DNA from: A37T11 sp964546645
GTDB lineage: Bacteria; Bacteroidota; Bacteroidia; Sphingobacteriales; Sphingobacteriaceae
Reading direction: 5' to 3'
DNA: 64,000 nucleotides
Assembly: GCA_964546645.1 (NCBI GenBank)
Contig: CAZJKM010000001.1
Coordinates: 40,998 to 104,997 of the forward strand
Numbering within the stretch: position 1 is the first letter of the stretch; each line of letters opens with the position of its first letter. Positions 51,727 through 61,000 of this stretch are shown here, piece by piece. Under the pieces are notes generated by a model that worked only from the letters and a program-made list of their open reading frames with translations, was not told where the DNA came from and searched no databases. Position numbers and translations under genes: made by a program.

Positions 51727-52455
51727 ATGACTATTGAGCTTTTTGTTCCCTGTTTTGTTGACCAGTTCTACCCGGATACCGCATTTAATACTGTACGCCT
51801 GCTGGAGAAGGCGGGTTGCAGAGTGCAGTATAATCCGGAACAGACATGCTGCGGACAACCTGCCTACAATGCTGGTTTCTGGGACGAGGCGAAATCAACC
51901 GGAACGAAGTTCCTGCGGGATTTTTCAGGGGAACATCATATTGTCACTCCTTCTGCTTCCTGTACGGGGATGGTCAGGAATGCCTATAACCACCTGTTTA
52001 CGAACACGACGTTGCATAACCATTGCCGGGGGGTGCAGCAACAATTATATGAATTATCGGATTTTTTGGTGAATGTACTGAAAAAGGATTATTTTGGGGC
52101 TGAATTTGAAGGACGGGCGGTGTACCACGATTCCTGTTCGGCGCTGAGGGAATGCCGGATCGGTACGGAGCCGCGGCAGCTGCTGGCCAACGTGGAAGGA
52201 CTGGAACTGGTGGAACTTCCCGATGCGGAGACCTGTTGTGGCTTTGGTGGTTCGTTCGCCGTCAAGTTCGCAACCGTCTCTTCCGCGATGGCTGAACAGA
52301 AAGTTCGTCACGCGATGGACCAGCAGGCGGAATACATTATTTCAACTGATGCTTCCTGCCTGATGCAGTTGCAGGGGTATATCGATAAGCACCGGCTGCC
52401 GCTGAAAACAGTGCACCTGGCGGATGTACTGGCAAGCGGATGGGCGAATATTTAG
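51727..52455 (+). CDS. LutA/YkgE-like (Fe-S)-binding cysteine-rich domain protein
   Basis: This 242-residue protein starts at ATG 51727 (MTIELFVPCF). It has two CCG-type cysteine-rich motifs: TCCGQPAYNAG in the first half and ETCCGFGGSF in the second. This pattern is shared with LutA and glycolate/heterodisulfide oxidoreductase subunits. In lactate-utilising bacteria LutA acts with LutB and LutC, but neither is adjacent on this side of the window. Its stop codon TAG begins a repeat of the TTTATTAGTGG type. Confidence 0.88.
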   Translation: MTIELFVPCFVDQFYPDTAFNTVRLLEKAGCRVQYNPEQTCCGQPAYNAGFWDEAKSTGTKFLRDFSGEHHIVTPSASCTGMVRNAYNHLFTNTTLHNHCRGVQQQLYELSDFLVNVLKKDYFGAEFEGRAVYHDSCSALRECRIGTEPRQLLANVEGLELVELPDAETCCGFGGSFAVKFATVSSAMAEQKVRHAMDQQAEYIISTDASCLMQLQGYIDKHRLPLKTVHLADVLASGWANI

Positions 52456-52491
52456 TTTATTAGTGGATTGGTAGATTAGTTTATTGGTTTA
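52453..52491 (+). repeat. TAGTTTATTAGTGG-type repeat at the LutA stop codon
   Basis: It starts with the stop codon as TAGTTTATTAGTGGATTGG and continues as TAGATTAGTTTATTGG. It is followed at about 52521-52540 by a GACTGACGACTGATAACGG string related to the repeat upstream of GNAT. Confidence 0.78.
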
Positions 52492-52546
52492 GACGGAAAT
52501 AAAATATACAACCCGGCTGTTGACTGACGACTGATAACGGCCGACG

Positions 52547-52600
52547 AACGATTAAAGAATGTGAATAACAGACTAACGATTAAAGAATATGAATAACAGA
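52547..52600 (+). repeat. duplicated start region of the TIM-barrel gene
   Basis: A 26-bp unit containing AACGATTAAAGAAT and TGAATAACAGA occurs at 52547-52572 and again at 52575-52600, differing only in GTG versus ATG. The first copy opens an 11-codon frame (GTG at 52561) ending in a TAA that overlaps the real start region. Confidence 0.75.
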
Positions 52601-53488
52601 AGAGAATTTTTAAAGCAATTAGGTGCGGGTGCGGTTAGCCTGGCATTCTTGTCGAAATTGCCGGTTGAAGCTTTTGCCGGTAAGAAAAAACTGTTTTTTG
52701 ATATTTCACTGGCACAATGGTCGCTGCATAAGACCCTCTTTGCCAAAAAGCTGGATAACCTGGATTTCCCGAAAGCGGCAGCAACCGATTTCGGTATTTA
52801 TGCTGTGGAATATGTCAATCAGTTTTTCAAGGATAAGGCTACTGATAAGACCTATCTGAAAGAATTGCTGAAGAGGGCCAAGGATAACGGCGTTAGAAAT
52901 GTACTGATTATGATTGATGGTGAAGGTGAGCTGGCTGCTGCGTCTGATACGGATCGTACAAAAGCAGTTGAGAACCACTATAAATGGGTAGAGGCAGCGA
53001 AGTTCCTGGGATGCCATTCCATCCGGGTCAATGCAGCCGGAAAGGGCAGTCGGCAGGCTGTGCACGCCGCTGCAGTGGACGGCCTGGGTCGCCTCAGTGA
53101 CTTTGCGGCACAGCACAAAATTAATGTGATTGTGGAAAACCATGGAGGCATTTCTTCTGATGGGGAGTGGCTGAGCGGAGTATTGCGTGAAGTTGGTAAA
53201 CCGAATTGCGGCAGCCTGCCGGATTTTGGCAATTTTTATGAATACGACCGTTATCAGGGTGTTACGGACCTGATGCCGTTTGCAAAGGGAGTGAGCGCCA
53301 AATCCAACGTGTTTGATGGAAACGGCAATGAGCGGAATATTGACTACCGGCGCATGCTTAACATTGTTAAGAATGCCGGATATAAAGGGTATATTGGTAT
53401 TGAATATGAAGGGAGCGAACTCAGCGAAGCAGACGGTATCAAAGCTACGAAGTTGTTGCTGGAGAGAGTAGGGGCTGAGCTGAGTTAA
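52589..53488 (+). CDS. Tat-exported TIM-barrel sugar isomerase/epimerase
   Basis: This 299-residue xylose-isomerase-like TIM barrel has a clear twin-arginine leader (NRREFLKQLGAGAVSLAFL). Blocks typical of the family are HSIRVNAAGKG, NVIVENHGGISSDGEWL and a terminal YKGYIGIEYEGSELSE, in which Glu and His side chains would hold a metal ion. It is predicted periplasmic. It faces a convergent Tat-exported Gfo/Idh gene, so both may serve a second exported sugar pathway. The substrate is unknown. The ATG at 52589 is chosen over the duplicated GTG copy because only it opens the long frame. Confidence 0.87.
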   Translation: MNNRREFLKQLGAGAVSLAFLSKLPVEAFAGKKKLFFDISLAQWSLHKTLFAKKLDNLDFPKAAATDFGIYAVEYVNQFFKDKATDKTYLKELLKRAKDNGVRNVLIMIDGEGELAAASDTDRTKAVENHYKWVEAAKFLGCHSIRVNAAGKGSRQAVHAAAVDGLGRLSDFAAQHKINVIVENHGGISSDGEWLSGVLREVGKPNCGSLPDFGNFYEYDRYQGVTDLMPFAKGVSAKSNVFDGNGNERNIDYRRMLNIVKNAGYKGYIGIEYEGSELSEADGIKATKLLLERVGAELS

Positions 53489-53510
53489 TGTTTTCCCAAC
53501 CGGAGAACAT
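53488..53510. terminator. inverted repeat between convergent TIM-barrel and Gfo/Idh genes
   Basis: ATGTTTTCC (53488-53496) pairs with GGAGAACAT (53502-53510), nine pairs with one G-U, filling the 26-bp gap. It could act as a compact bidirectional terminator. Confidence 0.4.
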
Positions 53511-53514
53511 ATGG

Positions 53515-54735
53515 TCATTTATCAAAGCTGGGAATCTTCATGTATTCTCCATCTTTTAATGCAGACTGATGAGCGACAATACCCGGGGCGGTATAAGCCA
53601 ATGCTTCGTAGATGTCGACAGCCGGCCTCCGGTCTTCCAGGATAGACATGATAAATTCATGAGCTATGAAGGTATGTGAACCTTCGTGACCCGAATTATG
53701 TCTCATCGCTTCCGGAAGTATATCCGTTTGCCACCACTTCGGTACGTCATACGTTTCCAGCACGTTACGGGCATGTATAAATCCGGCATCATCGCTGCCT
53801 TCTGCTTCTGCTGTCCTTACGGTGGTAAACTGTTTGCTTCTGCCATCCGGATAAAAGAAGCTCATCTTATCACCACGCCATTCGCCTCTTTCGTATTCTA
53901 TCAAAGCGCCCTTCCAGTTTACCTCTACCCGGAAAGGGATGTTCTGGTCTGTTTTAAAAAAAGCTGTTTCGTTCCAGAAGGGGTTTTTATAGGGATTGTT
54001 CTTCAGCCATTCGCTGTCATCTCCCCATCCGGTAGCCGTAACGTGGGTCAGTCGTGCGCTGGTTACGGATACCAGAAATGCGGTACAATGTGTCGGGTAT
54101 AACAGTGGGGGAAAGCCGTGCCGCCAGGTAGGTTTACCATTTTCAAAATAATACGTCTCCAATCCGGGGTGGTTGTATTCTGCGGCGGCACTGAATAGGT
54201 TTCCGAATTTCCCTTCTTTGTAAAATTTCTGTGCTGTGATAGCTCCCTGCCGGTAAGTGGTTGTTTCTGCCATCATATATTTCAGGCCGGTTCTTTCCAC
54301 CATTTTCTTCAACTCATCACACTCCTCGAGTGTCAGTGCAGCCGGCACAGCACACAAAACATGCTTGCCGGCTTTCAGGCATTCGATAGTGTGCCTGGCA
54401 TGGTCCGGCGCCGGTGTCGCCAAGAAAACAGCGTCCACATTTTTATCCTGCAGTAATTCTGTGAGAGAGTGGTAACTTTTATTGCATTTATAAGTTTCCA
54501 TCAGTTTTTTCCGTCGGTCTTCCCGGAGATCACTGACAGCTTCCACTATACAGCCCGGATGTTCGTGAAAGTAAAAACCCAGACCAAACCTACCGCCAAC
54601 GATGCCTATCCGCACTTTTTTGTTTAAGCTAACAGGTTCCGCAGATAAGAGGCCCGGATGCATAAGAGCCAACGCTCCGGCCCCTGCCATTTTTATAAAC
54701 GATCTGCGGCTGTCGGTAAATTTGTTTTCTTTCAT
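53515..54735 (-). CDS. Tat-exported Gfo/Idh/MocA-like protein with altered EKP motif
   Basis: This 406-residue protein has a twin-arginine leader (SRRSFIKMAGAGALAL). The Rossmann start is VRIGIVGGRFGLGFYFHEHPG. At the position of the family motif EKP it reads AVP (Ala129-Val130-Pro131), so the conserved lysine is missing. The C-terminal part has HNSGHEGSHTFIAHEF with several histidines. A classic NAD-dependent dehydrogenase is doubtful; a lyase, hydrolase or binding role is possible. It is the only gene between the Sus-type locus and the convergent TIM-barrel gene. Confidence 0.85.
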   Translation of the reverse strand: MKENKFTDSRRSFIKMAGAGALALMHPGLLSAEPVSLNKKVRIGIVGGRFGLGFYFHEHPGCIVEAVSDLREDRRKKLMETYKCNKSYHSLTELLQDKNVDAVFLATPAPDHARHTIECLKAGKHVLCAVPAALTLEECDELKKMVERTGLKYMMAETTTYRQGAITAQKFYKEGKFGNLFSAAAEYNHPGLETYYFENGKPTWRHGFPPLLYPTHCTAFLVSVTSARLTHVTATGWGDDSEWLKNNPYKNPFWNETAFFKTDQNIPFRVEVNWKGALIEYERGEWRGDKMSFFYPDGRSKQFTTVRTAEAEGSDDAGFIHARNVLETYDVPKWWQTDILPEAMRHNSGHEGSHTFIAHEFIMSILEDRRPAVDIYEALAYTAPGIVAHQSALKDGEYMKIPSFDK

Positions 54736-54891
54736 ACTGTAACGAATCGTTTAAATAAGGTAAAGCAACATAAGATGTAACCAGTTCGTATAACCGAAAG
54801 GATTGATGCTTTAAAATTAACTATTTGATTTTAATTAAACAATGTCTCGCTTTCCTTCAGGCGTTGTTGTCGATTCGTTCGATAAAATAGA

Positions 54892-54921
54892 AGGGTGGAT
54901 GTATATGCTTACACCCACCCT
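54892..54921 (-). terminator. hairpin downstream of the DUF5689 gene
   Basis: AGGGTGG (54892-54898) pairs with CCACCCT (54915-54921), 27 bp past the DUF5689 stop in the minus-strand direction, followed on that strand by TCTATTTTAT. It is the likely end of the sus-type transcript. The rest of the 212-bp gap 54736-54947 shows nothing else. Confidence 0.6.
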
Positions 54922-54947
54922 CATTAAGTAGAAATGGATTACAATGT

Positions 54948-56492
54948 TTATTCCGGATCCGTTGAATCTACTATTTTTGTAGATGCCTCATTTTCAATCT
55001 CATCAATAGTGGAAGCTGCGGTCAGCTGAACAGGAATCTGCGCACGAGCCTGCGTCCATCTTCCTAAGGTGACATTATAGACGCCACCCAGCATGACGTA
55101 TATCCCATCGCCGCCCGGAAATGCCAGGGCTAGTGTATTGGAACCTTGCCGGTAAAAAGGTTGTGAACCAAGCGTAATCGGATTAACACGGTCGTAAAAG
55201 TCGGTGTTGGCAATACGGTATCCTCTTGCAGGAGGGCCGGCTGAAAAAAGGGTACCACCGGTAGCTCCGAATATGACATCTAAGGGAATAGATACTTCTG
55301 TTACATTGGTGCCCCGGAAAACGGCGATTCCGAATGCGTTACCACTGTTGGCCAATAAATTGGCAGTTCTTGTGCCAAAACCATCACCGGCGAGTTCGTC
55401 ATAGTTGTGGGTTTTAACCCAATTGGCGGTTGGAATGGTGACAGAAGTTGAGCCATTTACCTTTTCGGTCGAACCACCTACGTAGAAGTAGGTGCCTTTC
55501 GCGGCAAAGCCGCTGGTCAGATCAAATTTATAGGTACGTAAGCCGCCTGTTGCCCATCCATTGATTGGGATGCCGGTAGGGGTGGAAGTTCCCGCATTAT
55601 TGGTGGTAACCACCGAATAAGGGGTTTGTGAGAAGTCGATATCTTCTGTAGCCAGGAACTGGATGTATTCATAATTATTATCACCACCAACCGGATTGTT
55701 GAGAAACCCGGAGATCACGATGGGGGTCAGTTCTAATTCGGAACTCAGTAGCACGACATCTTCCGGAGTACGCAAACGGTGTTCGGGGACCAGCTTATCC
55801 TCGCTGTCCTGTCTGTTGAAAATGATACCATAAAAATTGCCTAATACGGGTGACGGCACTTGTGCCACGGGAGAAGAAGGGTTGGTGACCAGGCTGATAT
55901 TGCCAAATCCGTCATTTAGTGTTTTGCTGCCGGAAAGTACGTCACCTGTAGCGGGCAGCGGATTAAACCCTCCTTTTACCACGGCAACCAGTGTACTTTC
56001 ATAATTATTCGGGTTAGCCAGAATGGCACTGACATTCACCCGGTTCACCGGAATCGGATTACCGGAAGACACTTTGGTAATGTTAGCAGGCTGTACATTT
56101 AGCAGCTGCAGGAATCCGTCTTTGCGCGTTAGGACTGCTCCTTCCACGTGAATGAGAACCGAGTCGCCGGTAACATAACCGGCTGCGGCACTCCCAAGTG
56201 GAATGGAAATACCACGCAACAGGTTCAGGCGCCTGTTGTCCTGGACAACCAGCATGCCTTCGGGCAGATTGCCACCGGAGTGATCGGAAACCACCATTGC
56301 CGCCAGTTTGCCGGAACCTTCCATGTTCTCCCTGGTCAGGGTAATATCGCTCCCTTTATGGAGCTGACGGACATCATATATGGAAATATAGGGGCTGGCA
56401 TCACCCCCCGGATAATTCTTATAGGTGTCACACGCATTCCACAGCCCTGCGGCACATACGAGCGAAAGGATATTTAAAAATGTCTTTTTCAT
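54948..56492 (-). CDS. DUF5689 domain surface lipoprotein
   Basis: This 514-residue probable lipoprotein has the lipobox LWNAC. Residues ~35-240 match DUF5689, an OB-fold-like domain common in Bacteroidota surface proteins (YISIYDVRQLHKGSDITL, then LNDGFGNISLVT). The C-terminal half is beta-rich, with IVISGFLNNPVGGDNNYEYIQFL resembling a lamin-tail/surface-binding domain. It is the third gene after susC and susD, the usual place of a surface glycan-binding lipoprotein. Ligand is unknown. Confidence 0.85.
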   Translation of the reverse strand: MKKTFLNILSLVCAAGLWNACDTYKNYPGGDASPYISIYDVRQLHKGSDITLTRENMEGSGKLAAMVVSDHSGGNLPEGMLVVQDNRRLNLLRGISIPLGSAAAGYVTGDSVLIHVEGAVLTRKDGFLQLLNVQPANITKVSSGNPIPVNRVNVSAILANPNNYESTLVAVVKGGFNPLPATGDVLSGSKTLNDGFGNISLVTNPSSPVAQVPSPVLGNFYGIIFNRQDSEDKLVPEHRLRTPEDVVLLSSELELTPIVISGFLNNPVGGDNNYEYIQFLATEDIDFSQTPYSVVTTNNAGTSTPTGIPINGWATGGLRTYKFDLTSGFAAKGTYFYVGGSTEKVNGSTSVTIPTANWVKTHNYDELAGDGFGTRTANLLANSGNAFGIAVFRGTNVTEVSIPLDVIFGATGGTLFSAGPPARGYRIANTDFYDRVNPITLGSQPFYRQGSNTLALAFPGGDGIYVMLGGVYNVTLGRWTQARAQIPVQLTAASTIDEIENEASTKIVDSTDPE

Positions 56493-56536
56493 ATTTACTG
56501 TTATGTATTGAAAATCATTCTATTGTCCTGATACGT

Positions 56537-58060
56537 TTATGGTTTCTGCCACCACACTTTGGTAGAAATATTGTCCGGTCCCTGGCCGGAAACAGCTGAC
56601 CGATAGTTCGTCGGGTTGGTGGATTGTACATACACCGGATAATTCAACCGGGAAGGGATCTCGCCGTTATTCATTAGGCCCGCGCCTTTAGGCAGGGTAG
56701 GATAGCCGGTACGCCGGTATTCAAACCATTGCTGAAAATCCATCATAAACATCGCATAATACTTCTGCAGGTGAATTTTTTCCATCTTCTCTTCAAAGGA
56801 ATCTGACTCAAACCATTGCATGTCAGCCGCCGATAAATAGTTGCCAATCGGTACGTTATATTCGGGTATCCATAACGTGATGCTGTTTAATGCGCCAGTG
56901 TTATAAAATGTTTCAGGGTTCCCGTCTATCCATCCTTTCAGGGCTGCTTCGGCAAGGAGCAGCTGCTGCTCGGCAAAATTCATGATCTGACCCGTCATAG
57001 GGTCGGTCATGAGTGACCGGGCAGAGGTATTGGAGAAAAAATACGACCGTTTTACCACCACTTCGCCAACGGCGTATCCACTGGGTACCCCAACGAAGGA
57101 GCCCTGAGAAGCGGCGATACCCCAACGGTTGATGTTGTCAGCACCCCAGGTCGGTATGTCAATACGCGGATCGTTCCAGGTGACCAGATTATCGATAAAA
57201 AACGAAGCAATAGCAGGTCCCCGGAAATCCTGTTCGCGTACGCTGTTTACAAAAGGCGAGACGTACGGAGGAACGCCGGTCCAGCGTAGCACCGCTGAAT
57301 GTGCATTGCTGGTCATACGGGGGTAATCCGTTGTGTTTTCCACGATTTTCCGGAATTTACGGAGCACTGTGTCCGCGACCTCTGCTTTGTGTGCAATACG
57401 GCCAAGGAGCCGTAGCTGAAGGGCATTGCCAAACCGGCGCCAGTTCCCGACTGACCCATTGAATACCGGGTCGGCGTTGGCATCAATCGGTCGATTGACC
57501 TTCAAGAGGTTGTTTGCGGAGTCTAATTTTTCAAAGATATCAAAGTAGATATCCTGCTGTTTGTCAAACCGGGGTTCAAAGATCAGGCTGTCCCGTGCTT
57601 TATTCGCCTCGAAATAGGGAGTATCCCCATAGGTGTCCGTCAAGAGGGAGTGTACCCACGACTGCAGGATCAGCGATATACCCATATAGGATTCATTATA
57701 GTTGTCTTCTTCACTGGCGATGAGGAAAATATCCTTGAAGTTGGTCAGCTGGGAATACCAGTTGTTCCACGTATTGTCGGCCACATTGGCACGGATGTCA
57801 TACCGGAACACCATGTATTCTGCATCGCTTACGTTAACGGTAACCTGCATCAGCTCATTGTTAAAATTCCGGTTCCGCAGCATGTTGGTAGCAACCATAT
57901 CCACTAGTGCAGGTGCCAGTAACTGATTTGGCAGTGCACGCGGGGTGCCGTTGGGATCGGTATTGATCTTTTCGAAATCGTGCGTACACGATTGATTCAG
58001 TAGTATGACAGCCATGAACAGGGCCGTCAGCGTCAGTATATGATATCGTTTCATCTTCAT
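56537..58060 (-). CDS. SusD/RagB-family outer-membrane lipoprotein
   Basis: This 507-residue surface lipoprotein has the lipobox LNQSC (Cys25). The opening DFEKINTDPNGTP followed by LPNQLLAPALV is typical of the SusD-like (SusD_like_2) group, as are the LTDTYGDTPYFEANK and MMDFQQWFEYRRTGYP stretches. SusD-type proteins form a lid on the SusC transporter and capture the nutrient. It lies 22 bp downstream of the susC-like gene. The ligand cannot be deduced. Confidence 0.93.
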   Translation of the reverse strand: MKMKRYHILTLTALFMAVILLNQSCTHDFEKINTDPNGTPRALPNQLLAPALVDMVATNMLRNRNFNNELMQVTVNVSDAEYMVFRYDIRANVADNTWNNWYSQLTNFKDIFLIASEEDNYNESYMGISLILQSWVHSLLTDTYGDTPYFEANKARDSLIFEPRFDKQQDIYFDIFEKLDSANNLLKVNRPIDANADPVFNGSVGNWRRFGNALQLRLLGRIAHKAEVADTVLRKFRKIVENTTDYPRMTSNAHSAVLRWTGVPPYVSPFVNSVREQDFRGPAIASFFIDNLVTWNDPRIDIPTWGADNINRWGIAASQGSFVGVPSGYAVGEVVVKRSYFFSNTSARSLMTDPMTGQIMNFAEQQLLLAEAALKGWIDGNPETFYNTGALNSITLWIPEYNVPIGNYLSAADMQWFESDSFEEKMEKIHLQKYYAMFMMDFQQWFEYRRTGYPTLPKGAGLMNNGEIPSRLNYPVYVQSTNPTNYRSAVSGQGPDNISTKVWWQKP

Positions 58061-58082
58061 TTCTTTGTCGATAGTGATTCAA

Positions 58083-61000
58083 TTATAAGCCGAGGATCAC
58101 GCTTAAACCAAAGGTGCGGGTGGATGGGAACTGGGCTACTTCAAACCCTTGTTGTATATCGGTACCTGCAAGCGTTCCGAATTCAGGGTCAAATGCAGGC
58201 CATGCCGACCAGATAAACAGGTCTCGTCCATAAATAGCCACAGTGGTGCGTTGTAATCCGATTCTGGAGATGAAAGAGGGCCTGAAGGTATATTCAATCC
58301 TTGCTTCCCGTAACTTGATGAAGTCCGTGGAAAAGGTATTGCCTTCTGCATTGTCAATTCCCCAATGGGAGCGGTAATACTGGTCTATATCGGTCGCGAT
58401 CGTTGTGTTCGGGCTGTATGAGCCGTCGGGGTTCTGGATGACCCCGTTTCCGATGATACCGTTGTAGCGGCCAGGTAGCGTATTGTTGGTTTTACCTTGT
58501 TCGGATAGTTTGTGATGGGTTTGAGAGTGGGCAGATGCACCCCATTGACCGTCAAACAATGCGCTGAACCGGAATTGTTTATAGCTAAAGATATTGTTGA
58601 TACCCACTTTCCCCAGCGGGATGGTATTGCCGATCAGTACGACATCATCGGTGATCCGTGCATAGCCTGTCCGCGCATCATAAACGATCTGGCCATCCGG
58701 AGAGCGGACATACCCTCGTCCGTAGATATCGCCCATGCTGCCGCCTACCATGGCTACAACCTGCCCCCCGCCGATATTTCCATAACGAAGAACAACCGAG
58801 CTGTCACCTAACTCAATAATACGGTTTTTATTGAATGCGTAATTCATATTGACCGTCCAATTGAACCCTTCTTTAGATACGAGTGGTTTGCCCTCAAGCA
58901 TCAGCTCGAATCCCTGGTTTTTTACCGCGCCCAGGTTAACGATTGCCCGGGTATAGCCTGATGCACGGTCAATGATACGGTCCAGGATTTGGTCTCTCGT
59001 AGTGCCGAAGTAGACAGCTGCATCTATGTTCAGACGGCTTCTGAAGAATTTCAGGTCTGTTCCGAATTCCCACGTCTTGGTATCCAGCGGGTCGAGGTTC
59101 GGATTGGCCAGGTTGGCCGGGTTCTGTAGTCCCCCGCTGTACAGACTACCCGCAGAGGAATAATTGAATGATGTCCGGTAGGGTCGGTTACTGCCACTCC
59201 CTACGCCGGCAAATGACGCCCGGAACTTCGCAAAGTTGACAGCTTGGGGCAGGGTGAAGAAATCAGAGGCAATAAAGCTCAGGCTGGCTGATCCATAGAA
59301 GAAGCCGGTTCCTTCCGTTCTCAATGGTGTTGCTAACACAGAGTTCCAATCCTGGCGTCCGGTCACATCCAGGTACAGGAAGTTTTTATAACTGGTGGAC
59401 AGCATTCCGTAGAAGCTGTTGAGTACAAACTGGCTTTTGTAAGGTAGGGTAACCAGTGGCCCCCGGTTATTCGCCATGGTGTACAGGCCCGGATATACCA
59501 GTGAGTCAGCCCGGACTTCATCCCGGTTGTAATTATTCCGGCGGGTTGCGCCGCCGGCCGTTGCTGTGATTTCCACATCGGTGTGGACCTTCTTTCTATA
59601 ACGCACCAGGAAATCTGCTGTCAGGTCCTGTGAAAACATACTTTGCGTACGAAATGAACCGAACTGGTATCTCGACCCGGCATCATAAGGGCGTTCCTGC
59701 GCGCGTTGTTCGTAACTGAAGTCCGTTCCCGTCCGTAGCTGAACACTTAGTTCTTTGGTGAAGTCGTAGGTAGCCTGTACGTTACCGGTAACGGCATGTC
59801 GCTTTTGGCGGTTGATAAATTCATAACTGATGGCATAAGGGTTTTCCGGGAATGAGCTGAATGGGAACATGATGCGGTAACCCGGAGGGATGGGCCGGTT
59901 ATCAGCATCTCTCGGATGCCAGTAATTTTTCAGCCAGTCGAGGTCGGCACTGGGTTGCCAGAAAATAAACCAATACATCAGCGACTGGTTTCCATATCCG
60001 GCACCAGGCAGATTGTCGGCATTCCTGTTCTGGTACGTAAGCTTGGTGTTGATGGTTAGTTTATCTGAGGTTTTGGAATTGACAGATATGGCCATGTTAG
60101 TACGGCCAAAGCCGGTATTGGGGGCAATCCATTTATTTTTCTCATAGCCGGCTGAAAAACGGGCGGTTGTTCGCTCGCCACCGCCATCAATACTGATGGA
60201 GTTGGTATACCGTTGCCCTACATCCCAGAACTCTTTAATTTTATTCGGATAGGCTATCCAGGGTGTACGTTCGGCACCCTGTGCCACGGTGGTCGGATCA
60301 AATTGGTAGAATAGTTGCCCGTCAAACTTCGGGCCGTAGGCAGAGCTGGTTGCACTGGTGCTGCCACCATCCGGTCCGGCTCCGAAAGAATAGTAGTGTC
60401 TGCCTTCTGTTCCCTGTCCGTACTCCCACTGAAAATCCGGCCAGCGGTTGATCTGCTCCAGGGAGGAGTTGGAATTGATTGTAATGCCCAGTCCTTTCCG
60501 ATTGCGGTTGCCTGATTTGGTGGTGATAATGATCGCACCGTTAGCCGCATCCTGCCCGTACAATGCCGCAGCTCCCGGTCCTTTCAGTACCGAGACGGAT
60601 TCAATATCCTCCGGATTAATGTCGTTAAGACCGCTGCCATAGTCGGCGGGCATATTGTCACTGCCTGTCCCGTAGGTACTTTCACCTTCAATGGCCGTGC
60701 GGCGTCCGCTGCCGCTGTTAATAATAATTCCATCCACAATGATCAGCGCCTCATTGTCTCCGGTCAGGTTATTTTCACCCCGTAAGACAATTTTGTTGGT
60801 ACCCGCAGGGCCTGAGTTTGACCGGACCATGTTCAGTCCGGCTACTTTTCCTGAAAGGGCGTCCGTCCAATTGCTGGACAGGGCCTCTGTCAGTTCTTCA
60901 CCTTTCACCGTTGTGATGGCATACCCCAGCGCCCGTTCTTCCCGTTTAATACCCAGGGCGGTTACCACTTCCACTTCCTGCAATATGTTCCCGCTGCTTA

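Noticed and set aside
52706..53518. 270-codon minus-strand frame opposite the TIM-barrel gene
   Set aside because: Antisense shadow; the plus-strand frame has a Tat signal and family motifs.
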